From positions 1 to 64,000 of the forward strand of contig JAJDEU010000028.1 in NCBI GenBank assembly GCA_029259635.1: DNA of 64,000 nucleotides, given 5' to 3'. The DNA comes from Planctomycetota bacterium (GTDB lineage: Bacteria > Planctomycetota > UBA1135 > GCA-002686595). The notes beneath the pieces are model-generated. The model had not been told where the DNA came from and did not search any database. It saw only the letters and a program-made list of their open reading frames with translations. Made by a program: the position numbers and the translations under genes. Below, piece by piece: positions 52,360 through 62,188 of this stretch. How positions within the stretch are numbered: position 1 is the stretch's first letter; each line of letters starts with the position of its first letter.

Positions 52360-54213
52360 TCAGCGCTTCAACACTATTTCTTCCCAAGCGAGCTCAACGG
52401 TATCCAAAATGGGCGGATCCCATTCGGTAGCCAAGCCCCCCGCTGCCATCGTGAGGTCGATCCTCAACCGAATCGTGTCGCAATCCTCTAAGAGTTCGGG
52501 GCGGTCAACGGGCCCAATGATCTTCACCGATCCAGCGTCGTGGAGTTCACCTAGGTACCCGATGCGAATCGATCCGCCGCGCTCTTCACTGTGAACCCCC
52601 ACCAGTCGCCAACTCTTGAGGCCGAATGGAGAGGGCGGCGGTGTGGACTTGATCGTCCAGGTCAGCGGCTCCCTCAGTGGATTGAGCTTCGGCGCATCTA
52701 AAGCTAGAGAAGCCAGACGGGGCATGATGGGCGACCATGAAGCGAGCGGCTCAGGAAAAGTCCAGAGTTGACCAGGCCTTGCGCGAATCTCGCCGCTCGC
52801 CAGAATTCGACCACCGGAAACCAGGAGGAGAGGGCCATCGAGCCAGACCTGGCCGCGGATCACCAGGTCGCCGCCCGCGACAATCACCGTCCAAGGCAAA
52901 TCGAGTTTCTTCGCACGGTCCAACCATGAGGAGAGCGACTCCCCTTCCTCGAACTCCATCCCGGAGATCGCCCATTCCTCACGCTCGTTCGTCCACCGAT
53001 GCCAATCCGAGTATTCGACGAGACCGAGCTCTTCCGCCTGGGTCTGCTTGCCCTCAACATCCCGCCGCAGGGACCCATCGATCGTCATGCGTCCTTGGCT
53101 TCGCAGAATCACCGGGCCCTTCCCCGTCAACCGCGCGACCTCTCCCTCCGCTACATCGAGTTCGATCGCATGAATGTCGGACCTCGATTCATCGCCACGA
53201 AGAGCCACTCTTCCATCGCCCCCTGATCCTGCGGCCGCGGGAAAGCGAATCGTCACGACACCGTCGGACCACCGAGCCGTTCCGGCGGATTCCGCAACCT
53301 GTTCGGGCGAGCTCCTTCTTGTGTCCAGAAAACTCTCCACGTACGAGCCCTTGTTCTCCCACTCATCGAGGTCGGTAACCTCCAAGCGTCCAGCCGCCGG
53401 ATTCGCTAGCCACACCGGCAGGACCGGATGGCCCCCAAAGTCTCGCAACCGACTCAGCGAGGGGTCCATCCAAAGCCAAATCGAATTCGCGGGGAGAGCG
53501 CGTAGCTGCCCCTCGCTATCGACGGGCCGGAGTTCGATTGTGGCGCCGTTCTCGTCGTTCCCGAAGAGATCCACACGGAGCGGGATAGGTTCTAGAGACT
53601 CTGCGTGCTGGAGTAAGAAATCCTCCGGAAAGAGAGTCGACGGATCCACGGGTTCCCCGCATCGCAAACGAATGGGATCAAACGGCCGCAGCTCAAGGGT
53701 TTCTAGTTGGAGCGGATAGGCTCGGTCCGGTGATCGATCTTCGAAGCGAGGCCCTGACTCGGTCCGGACATCAATCGTTTCAAAGAAGCGCACATAGGTC
53801 TGCCTCAGCGGCTCACCCGAATGTCCGCGCACACCGTCGGGGCTCGGAAAACCAGTAACCGAAACGCGATAGCGCTTGCCCGGCAGCAGCCCCGCGTCAC
53901 TAAAATCAGCAAGCAGCGGTGCCTTCGGCGTAAACAAGAGATTCGCACCCTGCACTTCAAGACCGCCGCGAGCCCGAAATCCGTCCATGCTCTCAATCGA
54001 GATGCTCGACCGAGTCACGGAACTTCGGTCGAGCTCCGCGCTGAAATGAAAGACCAGCGTCTCGTTGAGAAAGACCCCGGTCTGCTCACTTTGACGGAAC
54101 GAGACCAAGCGAATAACTCGGGGTGAGGGCTGAGACTCACCGCAACCGAAGAGCAAGCAACCCACAAGCAGACCGAGAAGCTTGTGATGAGGTGTACGGA
54201 CGCGTTGAACCAC
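52360..54213 (-). CDS. Ig-like surface lipoprotein, medium size
   Basis: This protein of about 617 residues has a lipobox LLFGC after the signal LLGLLVGC. Ig-like segments (VFLNETLVFHFSAELDRSSV; RLRCGEPVDPSTLFPED) fill the first half. The second half has repeated strands of the kind LTGKGPVILRSQGRMTIDGS and DLVIRGQVWLDGPLLLVSGG, as in the giant lipoproteins. Its C terminus shares the tail seen in those paralogues (RLRIDLTMAAGG ... LDTVELAW). The GTG at 54213 was chosen because it puts the lipobox near the N terminus. Repeat copy D lies upstream in the same orientation. Confidence 0.8.
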   Translation of the reverse strand: MVQRVRTPHHKLLGLLVGCLLFGCGESQPSPRVIRLVSFRQSEQTGVFLNETLVFHFSAELDRSSVTRSSISIESMDGFRARGGLEVQGANLLFTPKAPLLADFSDAGLLPGKRYRVSVTGFPSPDGVRGHSGEPLRQTYVRFFETIDVRTESGPRFEDRSPDRAYPLQLETLELRPFDPIRLRCGEPVDPSTLFPEDFLLQHAESLEPIPLRVDLFGNDENGATIELRPVDSEGQLRALPANSIWLWMDPSLSRLRDFGGHPVLPVWLANPAAGRLEVTDLDEWENKGSYVESFLDTRRSSPEQVAESAGTARWSDGVVTIRFPAAAGSGGDGRVALRGDESRSDIHAIELDVAEGEVARLTGKGPVILRSQGRMTIDGSLRRDVEGKQTQAEELGLVEYSDWHRWTNEREEWAISGMEFEEGESLSSWLDRAKKLDLPWTVIVAGGDLVIRGQVWLDGPLLLVSGGRILASGEIRARPGQLWTFPEPLASWSPIMPRLASLALDAPKLNPLREPLTWTIKSTPPPSPFGLKSWRLVGVHSEERGGSIRIGYLGELHDAGSVKIIGPVDRPELLEDCDTIRLRIDLTMAAGGLATEWDPPILDTVELAWEEIVLKR

Positions 54214-54591
54214 ACCCCATTGAATCAACTCTTCCGCTTGGCCTGAAGAGTGGGTCCCTGGAGAGTCGAGGCTCAAAGCCGATGCGAACTGACTGGGTTG
54301 AGTGTTGTTCCCGGTTGGGTAGACCACCCTCAGTACAAGAGTTAGAGCGGAATCGCCCGAGCCCAGGCCCTCGGCCGGGAGAATCGGACGTATACCGATG
54401 GACCCACCCGAGTTAGATCCGAGCAACAACACTCAAGCCATGCAGTTCCAAGCCGATGCTCCCCCAAAAACGAAGCTCGGCCCCCCTAGAGGAGCCGAGC
54501 GAGGAACCCTCGGAACCTGGCCCCGAGGGCGCCCGTTCCAATCGAAAGGTTTCGCGAAGACGGCACGCCGCTGCGGGCGAGGCGTCGTCCA
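54214..54591 (-). other. Intergenic region holding repeat copy D
   Basis: This 378-base gap lies between two minus-strand lipoprotein genes and contains repeat copy D (54287-54447). The rest, 54448-54591, shows no gene and is downstream of the larger lipoprotein. Confidence 0.6.
54287..54447 (-). repeat. Dispersed structured repeat, copy D (reverse orientation)
   Basis: This 161-base copy is reversed relative to A-C. Read on the minus strand it begins AACTGCATGGCTTGAGTG and ends CACTCAACCCAGTCAGTT. The arm TTGAGTGTTGTT pairs perfectly, though A and B have TTCCGTGTGGAA in the same place. The core GAGGGCC begins 74 bases from the ACTG start (54372), as in A and B. It lies 74 bases before the lipoprotein start at 54213, same orientation. 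Confidence 0.83.
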
Positions 54592-57500
54592 CTAGAATTT
54601 GAACGGGATGCGCAAGAACTCGAGCACAGGCCGCGCACTCGTCGCGGTTAAGCCGTTGTTTTGTGCATCGATGTCGAATTCGACCTCGAAGCGGAAGAAC
54701 TCGACCGGTTTGAGCAACGCCCCGCTTGAGAGATCCGAGATATCGGGGGTTAGCGGCACCAAGATGGAGCTCGTATCCGGATTGCCAAGTGCATCGCGCC
54801 CGGTGCCCTCGAACAGAATTTTAATCGAGGAAGAGGTCGGAAGACTCTCACTGATTCCATTCGTCACCACTTGGAAGAAGCGCGGCAAAATTCGGAACTT
54901 CGCATCCGTGACATCGGGAACCACGGAGGTGAGCTCTCCCACGAATTCGGAGAAAGCCAAGCCCGAGGCGGTCGTGCTCAGAATCATGCGATCGGAATCC
55001 ATCGGATCGACCGAAACCGACTCAATGTTGTAGCGCCGAAGCGTCGCCGGGTTCGCGTCCTCGAATAACTCGAGGATGAAATTCCTCATCAGCACGGGAT
55101 TGTCGCGGTAGATGAAGTCCGCCATCGCGAACATGGAGTTCGCGTTATTGACGAAGTCAAAGCTCAACGTGTGCTCGTCGACTAGCCGGGTAAAGCCCGC
55201 AACCGTCAACGGATCCGGTCCAACGATCTCCGACAAGTCCAGGATCACGTTGGTGTCCATCATGGCCATGTCTTGAACCCGATCCACCGAGCCGTCGGCA
55301 ACATCGGTGCCTTCAAAAAGGAAGGTCACATCGCTGGGGAGATCTCCCACAGCTCCACCGAGCGGAATCCACTGCGAGCGCGCGCGCGAAATCTTCCCGA
55401 AGTTCGGAAGCAAAATGTGCGGCACTGGAACGACCGCCGTCTCAAGAGTCTGTGTGGTTGTGATGTCGGGCAATCCATTGGGGGTGTGCAATTGAACTAC
55501 TCCAGGACCGCCGTTTCCCCCGCGAGCATTGTTCAAGTTACTTGCAGGCTTGCCGCCCGGTCCGCCCTGTCCGCCGCGAGCCGAGATGACATCGAGGCCC
55601 GAACCGAGATCAATCGTACCACCCGCTTCGATGACCACGTGCCCTCCTGCTCCACCACCGCCACTTGCGCCAGACTTCACAAAGAAATTGTTGTTGAACA
55701 TGATCAATTGACCGCGCGCACCATCGCCACCTTCGGCGAGGATCTTGCCCACCGGCCCGAAGGTCACATCGCCCAGGCACCGGATGAGCAGCGCTCCCGC
55801 ACCGCCGCCTCCAGCACCGCCCTTATCCTCTGTCTTATTGCTGAAGTTCGGGGTCGGGAAGCCTTTGGAGCGAATACTGTCGCCACCGCCGCCACCTCCT
55901 CCACCGCCGTGGAGACCGTCCAGTTCGCCGCGAATCAACATTTGGCCGCCAGCGGGCGGTGACGGATCGAACTTGATACCGAAGAAGTCGTTGGTGCTAT
56001 CGCCGTCTGTGAAGGGAGACGGTCCGATTGCCCCGCCTTGTGCGATCGGCACGCCGGAAATGGCTCCCGTCGAGAAGAACCCTTTCGCGATATCGTCATC
56101 ACCGGTACCACCGATCAACGCATTGGTCCCGTTCAAGTTTGCCGGCTGCGGATCGATGAGCGGCTGAGAGGGATAATTCTGATTGGGTCCAAAGACTCCA
56201 CCTCCACCCCCGCCACCCCGTCGCTCTCGGGGGTGAGAGCCCAGTACCTGGGCCGGCCCCTTGGCACCCGGGTCCGCTCCGAAGCCGGACTCGCCACCTT
56301 GGCCGCCGAGGTTGAGAATGTTAAATGCGCCAAACCCGTGGTCGCCTCGAGGGGAGGACGATGTGGTGTTCGAGCTCGCATCGCCGCCATCTCCGCCGCC
56401 CATATTTCCCGGCGCTCCCGGTTCGGGGAAAGAAGCTGTGGCGACTCCGGAGACGTCCTTTGCCGTCGCGCCGACCATCAGGATGTCGCCGTCGATGCGA
56501 ACATCGCCAGTCGCGTTAATCACCATCGGATTCGGCCCCTGTAACTGAAGCTTTCCGCCCGCTTCGACCGTGAAGTTTCGGACGTCCAATCTCCCGTTGA
56601 TGATCGTCTGTTGAAGCGACTGATTCGAATCCTGAACGGTGGTCAGGGTCGTATCGATAATCACCGTTCCACCCGCAGGCCTCACGACGAAGTCGAAGGC
56701 TCCGGTCGGTCCGCCATTGCCATCGAAATCGAATCTCGGCTTGAGCGTTCCGTCAGCGCCCCAGATGGCGCGCGGTACGGAAAAGACCGCTTCAGAATCT
56801 TCGAGAGACCCGATGGTTGTTGCTCCCGCCGTGAACCCTTCAAGGAGTTCGTCCGCCAGCTCAACGCCGGCGTTGCGGGTCCGAATGACTCCGAAGTTGT
56901 CGATCGACGCCGTATGCTTGCCGCCGGTAAGGTCCTCAAAGGTCGCGTCGACGACGATCCGAACGTCCACGTTTTGAGGAAGAACGCCAATCGGCTCAAT
57001 GCGGAGCGTTGCTCCCGTCGTCGTGCAATTGCGAATCAACGTGACGGTTGTTGGAACGGCCGTGAAATCCCCTGCACCGAGCGTCTTCTCAGCCTCAAGG
57101 CGAATTCGACTCGAATTGATGTTCGTCGGAGCGGGATTTACGGGCTGATTCACCTCCAAGACAAAAGCGACGCGGCTCGTGCTGTCGCTGTAGAGGTTAA
57201 GCGGCATGCCCGTCTCGAATTTCTCATTCGGGTGCCCCGTCGGGATGGTGCCATCGCCAGCTCCCGGAATTCCGACAATCTGGGTCGTGAGGTCGCGCTC
57301 GAAGTAAATACGCTTCGCCACCGCCGAATCGTTGCCGATTTCGATGTAGGTGGCATTGAGACTCGTGGATCCGACGGCACGCACGACGGGTTGAGGAGCT
57401 CCACTGACCAAGTCCTCGAAAAGGTTGGAGAGCTCAAAGGAAGTCGGAGTGAAGAAGACTCTTGTCTGCGAGACCTCGAGTTCTTCGCCACTGGATGACT

Positions 57501-57954
57501 GCACGGAAGTCCCTCCAGCACCATCCTTGCCGATCACAACGATGGTGTAGAGCTTTCCACCGGGCTGAAAACCGGCGTCGGAAAAGTCGTCCATCACAGG
57601 ACAGGTCGGCTGGAAGACCACCACTCGAGGCTGCGCGGGATCGAAGCTAAACGAGCCGTTCGCGGGGAAGTTGTTCGAGTCTCGAATCGCAATTGAATTC
57701 AAGCTGATGGAGCTGAAATCGATGTCCCGAGTAAACACAAAGCTGATCGGGCGATTGATCTTCCAGGTGAAATTCTCCGGCACGGAAATGGATGACAACT
57801 GAAATCCGCCAACGTCGCTGCCACCCGAGGAGCCGCCTCCAGTAGAGACCCCGCTCGCGCCGCTATTGCCCCCGTCGCTGGTACTACAACCGGCGAAGCC
57901 GAGAGCGATACCCGCAAGAAGGGTGGAGATGAAATACTGAGGGCGGATAGTCAT
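54592..57954 (-). CDS. Large Ig-like, glycine-rich surface lipoprotein
   Basis: This 1120-residue protein has a signal ending in the lipobox GFAGC followed by STSDGG. Ig-like domains occupy the first 400 residues (ENFTWKINRPISFVFTRDIDFS; FVLEVNQPVNPAPTNINSS). The middle carries LDVRNFTVEAGGKLQLQGPN followed by glycine-rich tracts (GGGDGGDASS, RRGGGGGGGVFG). The C terminus has a beta-rich tail ending EFLRIPFKF. Its layout matches the 36.9-kb lipoprotein. The glycine tracts may form flexible or collagen-like linkers on the cell surface. It is on the minus strand with no clear partner. Confidence 0.85.
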   Translation of the reverse strand: MTIRPQYFISTLLAGIALGFAGCSTSDGGNSGASGVSTGGGSSGGSDVGGFQLSSISVPENFTWKINRPISFVFTRDIDFSSISLNSIAIRDSNNFPANGSFSFDPAQPRVVVFQPTCPVMDDFSDAGFQPGGKLYTIVVIGKDGAGGTSVQSSSGEELEVSQTRVFFTPTSFELSNLFEDLVSGAPQPVVRAVGSTSLNATYIEIGNDSAVAKRIYFERDLTTQIVGIPGAGDGTIPTGHPNEKFETGMPLNLYSDSTSRVAFVLEVNQPVNPAPTNINSSRIRLEAEKTLGAGDFTAVPTTVTLIRNCTTTGATLRIEPIGVLPQNVDVRIVVDATFEDLTGGKHTASIDNFGVIRTRNAGVELADELLEGFTAGATTIGSLEDSEAVFSVPRAIWGADGTLKPRFDFDGNGGPTGAFDFVVRPAGGTVIIDTTLTTVQDSNQSLQQTIINGRLDVRNFTVEAGGKLQLQGPNPMVINATGDVRIDGDILMVGATAKDVSGVATASFPEPGAPGNMGGGDGGDASSNTTSSSPRGDHGFGAFNILNLGGQGGESGFGADPGAKGPAQVLGSHPRERRGGGGGGGVFGPNQNYPSQPLIDPQPANLNGTNALIGGTGDDDIAKGFFSTGAISGVPIAQGGAIGPSPFTDGDSTNDFFGIKFDPSPPAGGQMLIRGELDGLHGGGGGGGGGDSIRSKGFPTPNFSNKTEDKGGAGGGGAGALLIRCLGDVTFGPVGKILAEGGDGARGQLIMFNNNFFVKSGASGGGGAGGHVVIEAGGTIDLGSGLDVISARGGQGGPGGKPASNLNNARGGNGGPGVVQLHTPNGLPDITTTQTLETAVVPVPHILLPNFGKISRARSQWIPLGGAVGDLPSDVTFLFEGTDVADGSVDRVQDMAMMDTNVILDLSEIVGPDPLTVAGFTRLVDEHTLSFDFVNNANSMFAMADFIYRDNPVLMRNFILELFEDANPATLRRYNIESVSVDPMDSDRMILSTTASGLAFSEFVGELTSVVPDVTDAKFRILPRFFQVVTNGISESLPTSSSIKILFEGTGRDALGNPDTSSILVPLTPDISDLSSGALLKPVEFFRFEVEFDIDAQNNGLTATSARPVLEFLRIPFKF

Positions 57955-58175
57955 GGCGTTGCTCCCTAAGGGATGAGCTCTCTGAAATTTGCGTGGCCGA
58001 AAAAGCCAAGGTTGATTGGGGGGGGAGTACTTTGACCGCTCAAGAGTAGCGAGTGCTCGCTTGTAGGAGTGCGTCCGATCCCGTGCGCCGCACCGTGAAG
58101 ACTGAGGGCGGTCTTGAGACCTGCCGCGGCTCGCGAACAGTGGATCTTTGGCGAATTGAGGGACAGCAAGGGAGG

Positions 58176-61100
58176 TTAGAGGCGGTAAGGAATCGCGAGG
58201 GTCGAAAGCTCAGGCTTATCCCCTGTTGCGGTGTTCGCGATAAAGGTGACCCGGGCTTGAATAAAGCGCGCACCATTGAGGTCTTTGATGTCCGCATGCC
58301 AAGTATCGTCGCCATTGAAAAAGACTGGAGCGAAATCGGCAAACGTGCGGAGCAGGGTGCCGCTCGTGGGGCAATTATCCATATTGGGATCGAGCGCCCT
58401 GATCTCGAGCGGATCGCCGTAGGCGTCATACATCACGGCATTCCCAACATCGAAGCTCACCCCGGTCGTGACCATCTTCGGTGGCGTGGTCGAGCTTGCG
58501 TCAATAGAAGACGCACCGCGGAAGGCGAGAACAAGACTCGTTCCACTCGGCTGATCGCTGGCGCGCGGCTCGACGACCGGGTCGATGAAGGTGGTCGAGC
58601 CTGTACCGGCTATCGCCAGGGTGTCGAACCAGATGGTGTGCATCCGACTTACTCGAACGACGAGATCCAACTGCCCCAACATCACGGTGTTGTCGTTTGG
58701 AGGGGTCGACTTCCCCGAGACCGGATTAATCCCACCTTTCGCACCACCGCCTTGGTCCGGATTAACCACGACGGGTCCTCCACCTTTTGAGGTCGGAGAG
58801 CCACTGCTAAAGACGCGAAAGACGGGCAAGCGTTCGGTCGGCAAGGCGAACGCCGTCGCCAAACCGTTCTGCCCCAGAGCGTTGAAGTCCTGGAAGCATT
58901 TGAAGTCCATCAGGAGTGGCAAACCCAGCGAGCGGACTTGCCCATTCCCGTAGGCCGTCGCGATATTGGTTTTGCAATCACCGACTTGCGTGAGCGCTCT
59001 GAGATCAGCTCCTGCACCATTCGCGCCGCCAGTCGCGAGAATCGCCGTATCACGCCAGGTGTAATAGTCGAAGTCCGAGACCGCCTCGCCGTTCCGGTTC
59101 ATCGGATAGGGCATCATCAGCGTCCCTGTCTCCGACTGGAAGACCTGACTCGGCGTCAAGAAATAGCCTTCGTCCCGACCGTGAACAATGGTCAGCTTGT
59201 TGACGGGATCGTTGAGGACGTTGTTGGTAAAGACGTTGCGCAAGCCCGACGCGGGGAACTGAGCGTAGCCTCCTCCACCCTGTGTGATTGGAATGATGAC
59301 CTCTTCGGGCAGCCGCTCGCTATGGGCGAGCCCAATTTCGAACAGGTCGAAAAAGTCAGCGAACACCTGGCCAGCGAAAGGCGAGTAGTTCAGCCCTTCC
59401 ACGTCCATGTTGGCCGTGCTCTCATCCAGGATTCCGAAGCCGACATCCGCATATCGCCAGACCGTCATCATGCGGCTGCCGAAGGGAACGAGCGGCGTAA
59501 TAATGGCCGAACCCGTTGTGGTCATATTCGAGATCAACGGAACGTTGCTATCGATGGACCGCGAGTCACGAGTGACGTCCCGCGCAATCAGCACTCCCCG
59601 ATCCGTATCCCGCTGAAACTGTCCGCGCACCTCGGGGAAGATCTCCCCCGACGTCGGATCATTGGGGTCGATCGGAGTGTTCCCGTCTTCGTCGATTTTC
59701 TCGAATGTGAGTACCACGCCGCCGGTTCGCACCGTTGGTTCCGCCGGATTGATGGTCAACCGCAGATCCGCAGGAAGGGTATCCGAGAGCGGGTTTCCGG
59801 CGAGGTCAATGATGCCAGAGGATCCGCCAAGCAAGGTCAGGTAGAGATTGTCGTCACTCGTCGCCGTAGTCGTCATCACGTGATCGAATGGAGTGACGGG
59901 CGTGTAGCGATATTCGCGCAAATCCGGAGAGGAAGAAACCGAGGCGACTACAGATTGTTGCGGAGTCGGGCCGGCGCCGCCAGAGGGCATTCGATCGATT
60001 CGAAAAGACTCGTGAGCGGTAACGGATTCGGGGTTCATCGGCTCGCTGAACCGAACCGTAATTTGCGGCTGGGTGGAGATACGGTCGACAGGAGGCTGCT
60101 CCGGAGTGGGCGAGATGCGGAGGAAGCAATTAGGAAGAACACCGGGTCCGGGCTCGAAGATCGACTGGAACTCGCCGTTAACCGCGAGCAAGAAGTCATC
60201 GCGCAAATCCTCCAAGCTTGCTGTCGCCGGGATCGGTAAGAGGCGCACCCTCACATCCGTGAGGAGACCGCCTTGCGCCGGTGCCGATTGACGCGTAACC
60301 ACGGCGAAGAGGTCGCTAAAGTTCACCCCACGCATCCGGAGAATGTTGTCCGTTTTTGCGGTTTGTGCGCAGTTGCCGACCGAGAACTCAAAATCGAGTA
60401 GAAAGATGATATCGCTTGGAGAATCGCCCTCTGCGCTGTCGGGCGCAATGAGCGAGGGAGCCCGAGTCAAGGCGATCGGCTGAGATCCGAGAATCCGTGG
60501 TGCATCGATATCGAGCAGGAAACCGTTGTTGGGATCGAGATTGCTCAACTCTTTGTCACTTCGGCCGGTTCGGAAAGTCCGGATGACGTCCTCCGTCAAC
60601 GTCGGATCCGTAGGGCCGTTGTCGGTGAAATCGAGTTCGTGACCGGCGACGTTCCGCACCACCTGGAACTGCCCGGTCGCCGAATTCAGAACCGTCGGAA
60701 AGCGCAGGATCGCGTTGGTCAGCTGGTTACTGCTACTCGGCGGAAGCCCGATCGAGTTCACCGATGCCGTTGAACCGAGAGCCTCCGCTTCGGAGACAGT
60801 GAAGTCGACGAGGATTCGAGATGAACGGAATTCAAGTACGCCGTTGATCTCAATAAAAGCGCCGTGATTGGGATCCACCAAGATCCGCGCACCGAATAGA
60901 TTGGTCGCGGGAGTACCCGTTTGGACCTGAACCGTTTGGTCGTTGACCGTCGAGGCATCTAGGAGATCCGACATTCGAATCGACACCGCCGCGTTCCTCG
61001 GAATGAGGGGAAAGGGCGGAAGAAAGCTCGTTCCCAGACCGGTTGGAGAAACGAAGCCCAGGTTTACCGTGGCGTCCTCGAGCAGTCGATCGAACCGCTC

Positions 61101-61703
61101 GGACTGAGTCTCGGCTAGACCCGGTGCAGGATCGTCGCTATCGGAATCCGCGAAGATCGTCAGTTCGACTTGCTCGGTAAAAGGGCTCGTTTCAAGTTCG
61201 TAGTTCGAACCGTCGGTGATGATGTTCTCGCTGACCAGAAACTCGCGCAGGATCAGATTCCGAATCGGCGGAGTTTGCGGATTGTTGTCGTCATCCTCCG
61301 CATCGTAAATATCAACCAGGCGCCCCCAGCGAATCTCTTCGATCTTCAGAGCCGAAGCTTTTCCGCCCTGATTGGGATCGACGATTACTGTTTGCACGTT
61401 GCCGCCAACGACACCTGTTCCGACGTTGGACCCCTTGTCTCCGCTAGATGGGCCACATGCCACGGAAGCGGCGCAGGCCAAACTGAGAAGAAGTCCCCTA
61501 GCGACGAGAGGGCGCCACCCACCTAGGTGATTGCCTAGCTGTCGGCGAGGACCGAAATCGGAGGGAGGGTTATTCAGCACGGGTGAGGGAGGCGTCGAGA
61601 GAGGACGGATACGAGCAAGACACCGTTCCGGCAGAGGCGTGCCAGAGGGTGTCCTGAGAGCGAAAGGCCGGTGGGCAGGAGTGGTCCAGGGGGATTGTTT
61701 CAT
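58176..61703 (-). CDS. Large Ig-like secreted protein, paralogue 1 of a tandem pair
   Basis: This protein of up to 1175 residues has an Ig-like segment ITVRFSEPMNPESVTAHESF, then VLTFEKIDEDGN, GQFQRDTDRGVLIARDV, and a C-terminal tail ADIKDLNGARFIQARVTFIA with ELSTLAIPYRL. A lipobox-like SVACG lies about 80 residues in, so the ATG at 61703 may be too early; a GTG at 61580 would place it nearer the start. The neighbouring partial gene shares nearly the same order of motifs, which points to tandem duplication. Confidence 0.82.
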   Translation of the reverse strand: MKQSPWTTPAHRPFALRTPSGTPLPERCLARIRPLSTPPSPVLNNPPSDFGPRRQLGNHLGGWRPLVARGLLLSLACAASVACGPSSGDKGSNVGTGVVGGNVQTVIVDPNQGGKASALKIEEIRWGRLVDIYDAEDDDNNPQTPPIRNLILREFLVSENIITDGSNYELETSPFTEQVELTIFADSDSDDPAPGLAETQSERFDRLLEDATVNLGFVSPTGLGTSFLPPFPLIPRNAAVSIRMSDLLDASTVNDQTVQVQTGTPATNLFGARILVDPNHGAFIEINGVLEFRSSRILVDFTVSEAEALGSTASVNSIGLPPSSSNQLTNAILRFPTVLNSATGQFQVVRNVAGHELDFTDNGPTDPTLTEDVIRTFRTGRSDKELSNLDPNNGFLLDIDAPRILGSQPIALTRAPSLIAPDSAEGDSPSDIIFLLDFEFSVGNCAQTAKTDNILRMRGVNFSDLFAVVTRQSAPAQGGLLTDVRVRLLPIPATASLEDLRDDFLLAVNGEFQSIFEPGPGVLPNCFLRISPTPEQPPVDRISTQPQITVRFSEPMNPESVTAHESFRIDRMPSGGAGPTPQQSVVASVSSSPDLREYRYTPVTPFDHVMTTTATSDDNLYLTLLGGSSGIIDLAGNPLSDTLPADLRLTINPAEPTVRTGGVVLTFEKIDEDGNTPIDPNDPTSGEIFPEVRGQFQRDTDRGVLIARDVTRDSRSIDSNVPLISNMTTTGSAIITPLVPFGSRMMTVWRYADVGFGILDESTANMDVEGLNYSPFAGQVFADFFDLFEIGLAHSERLPEEVIIPITQGGGGYAQFPASGLRNVFTNNVLNDPVNKLTIVHGRDEGYFLTPSQVFQSETGTLMMPYPMNRNGEAVSDFDYYTWRDTAILATGGANGAGADLRALTQVGDCKTNIATAYGNGQVRSLGLPLLMDFKCFQDFNALGQNGLATAFALPTERLPVFRVFSSGSPTSKGGGPVVVNPDQGGGAKGGINPVSGKSTPPNDNTVMLGQLDLVVRVSRMHTIWFDTLAIAGTGSTTFIDPVVEPRASDQPSGTSLVLAFRGASSIDASSTTPPKMVTTGVSFDVGNAVMYDAYGDPLEIRALDPNMDNCPTSGTLLRTFADFAPVFFNGDDTWHADIKDLNGARFIQARVTFIANTATGDKPELSTLAIPYRL

Positions 61704-62188
61704 TGCCTGAAATCTAGGTCAAGCCACCCCGGGAGAGGTGAAGCAGCAAAAGGGTTCGGAATTCGCGGGCCAGAGGGAGAGAGCCGATGCCAGACGCCCT
61801 TCGAGAGCTTCGGAGACGGGCTCTCCCGCCCGAAAAGGGCAGGACGGTCAATTCGGTACAAGAATCGTACCGAGCTGCAGGCTAGGACGGGGAATACCGG
61901 TCCATCCCCGCCTCCGGCCTCCTAGCTGCCTAGAACGCGGGTGCCTCTTCTCGGAGGCTCCTTCTCGGCCGCCTCGAGCTTCCGAAACCTCCATCAATTG
62001 AGCGGAAACGCTCGAGGCCAAAGCTCTCCTCGCGCCGGATCGCTCAGATGGTCCTTCGCCTTCCTAAGGAATCCCCGCTGGGATTCACGAAAACGGAAAA
62101 ACCGTCTGCACTACCGCCCTAGGTGCGGGGCGGTTCGCCCAAGCTTCCTGCGCCCCGCCTCCATGATTGGCGGAGCCTCAATGAGCCA
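61704..62188. other. Intergenic region between tandem paralogues
   Basis: This 485-base gap on the minus strand contains the hairpin at 62113-62134 and presumably the promoter of the gene ending at 58176. No gene or RNA motif was found in the rest. Confidence 0.5.
62113..62134 (-). terminator. Weak candidate terminator after the partial Ig-like gene
   Basis: ACCGCCC pairs perfectly with GGGCGGT over 7 bp. On the minus strand an unpaired stretch is followed by TTTTT about 12 bases on. It lies about 55 bases after the partial gene. Confidence 0.4.
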
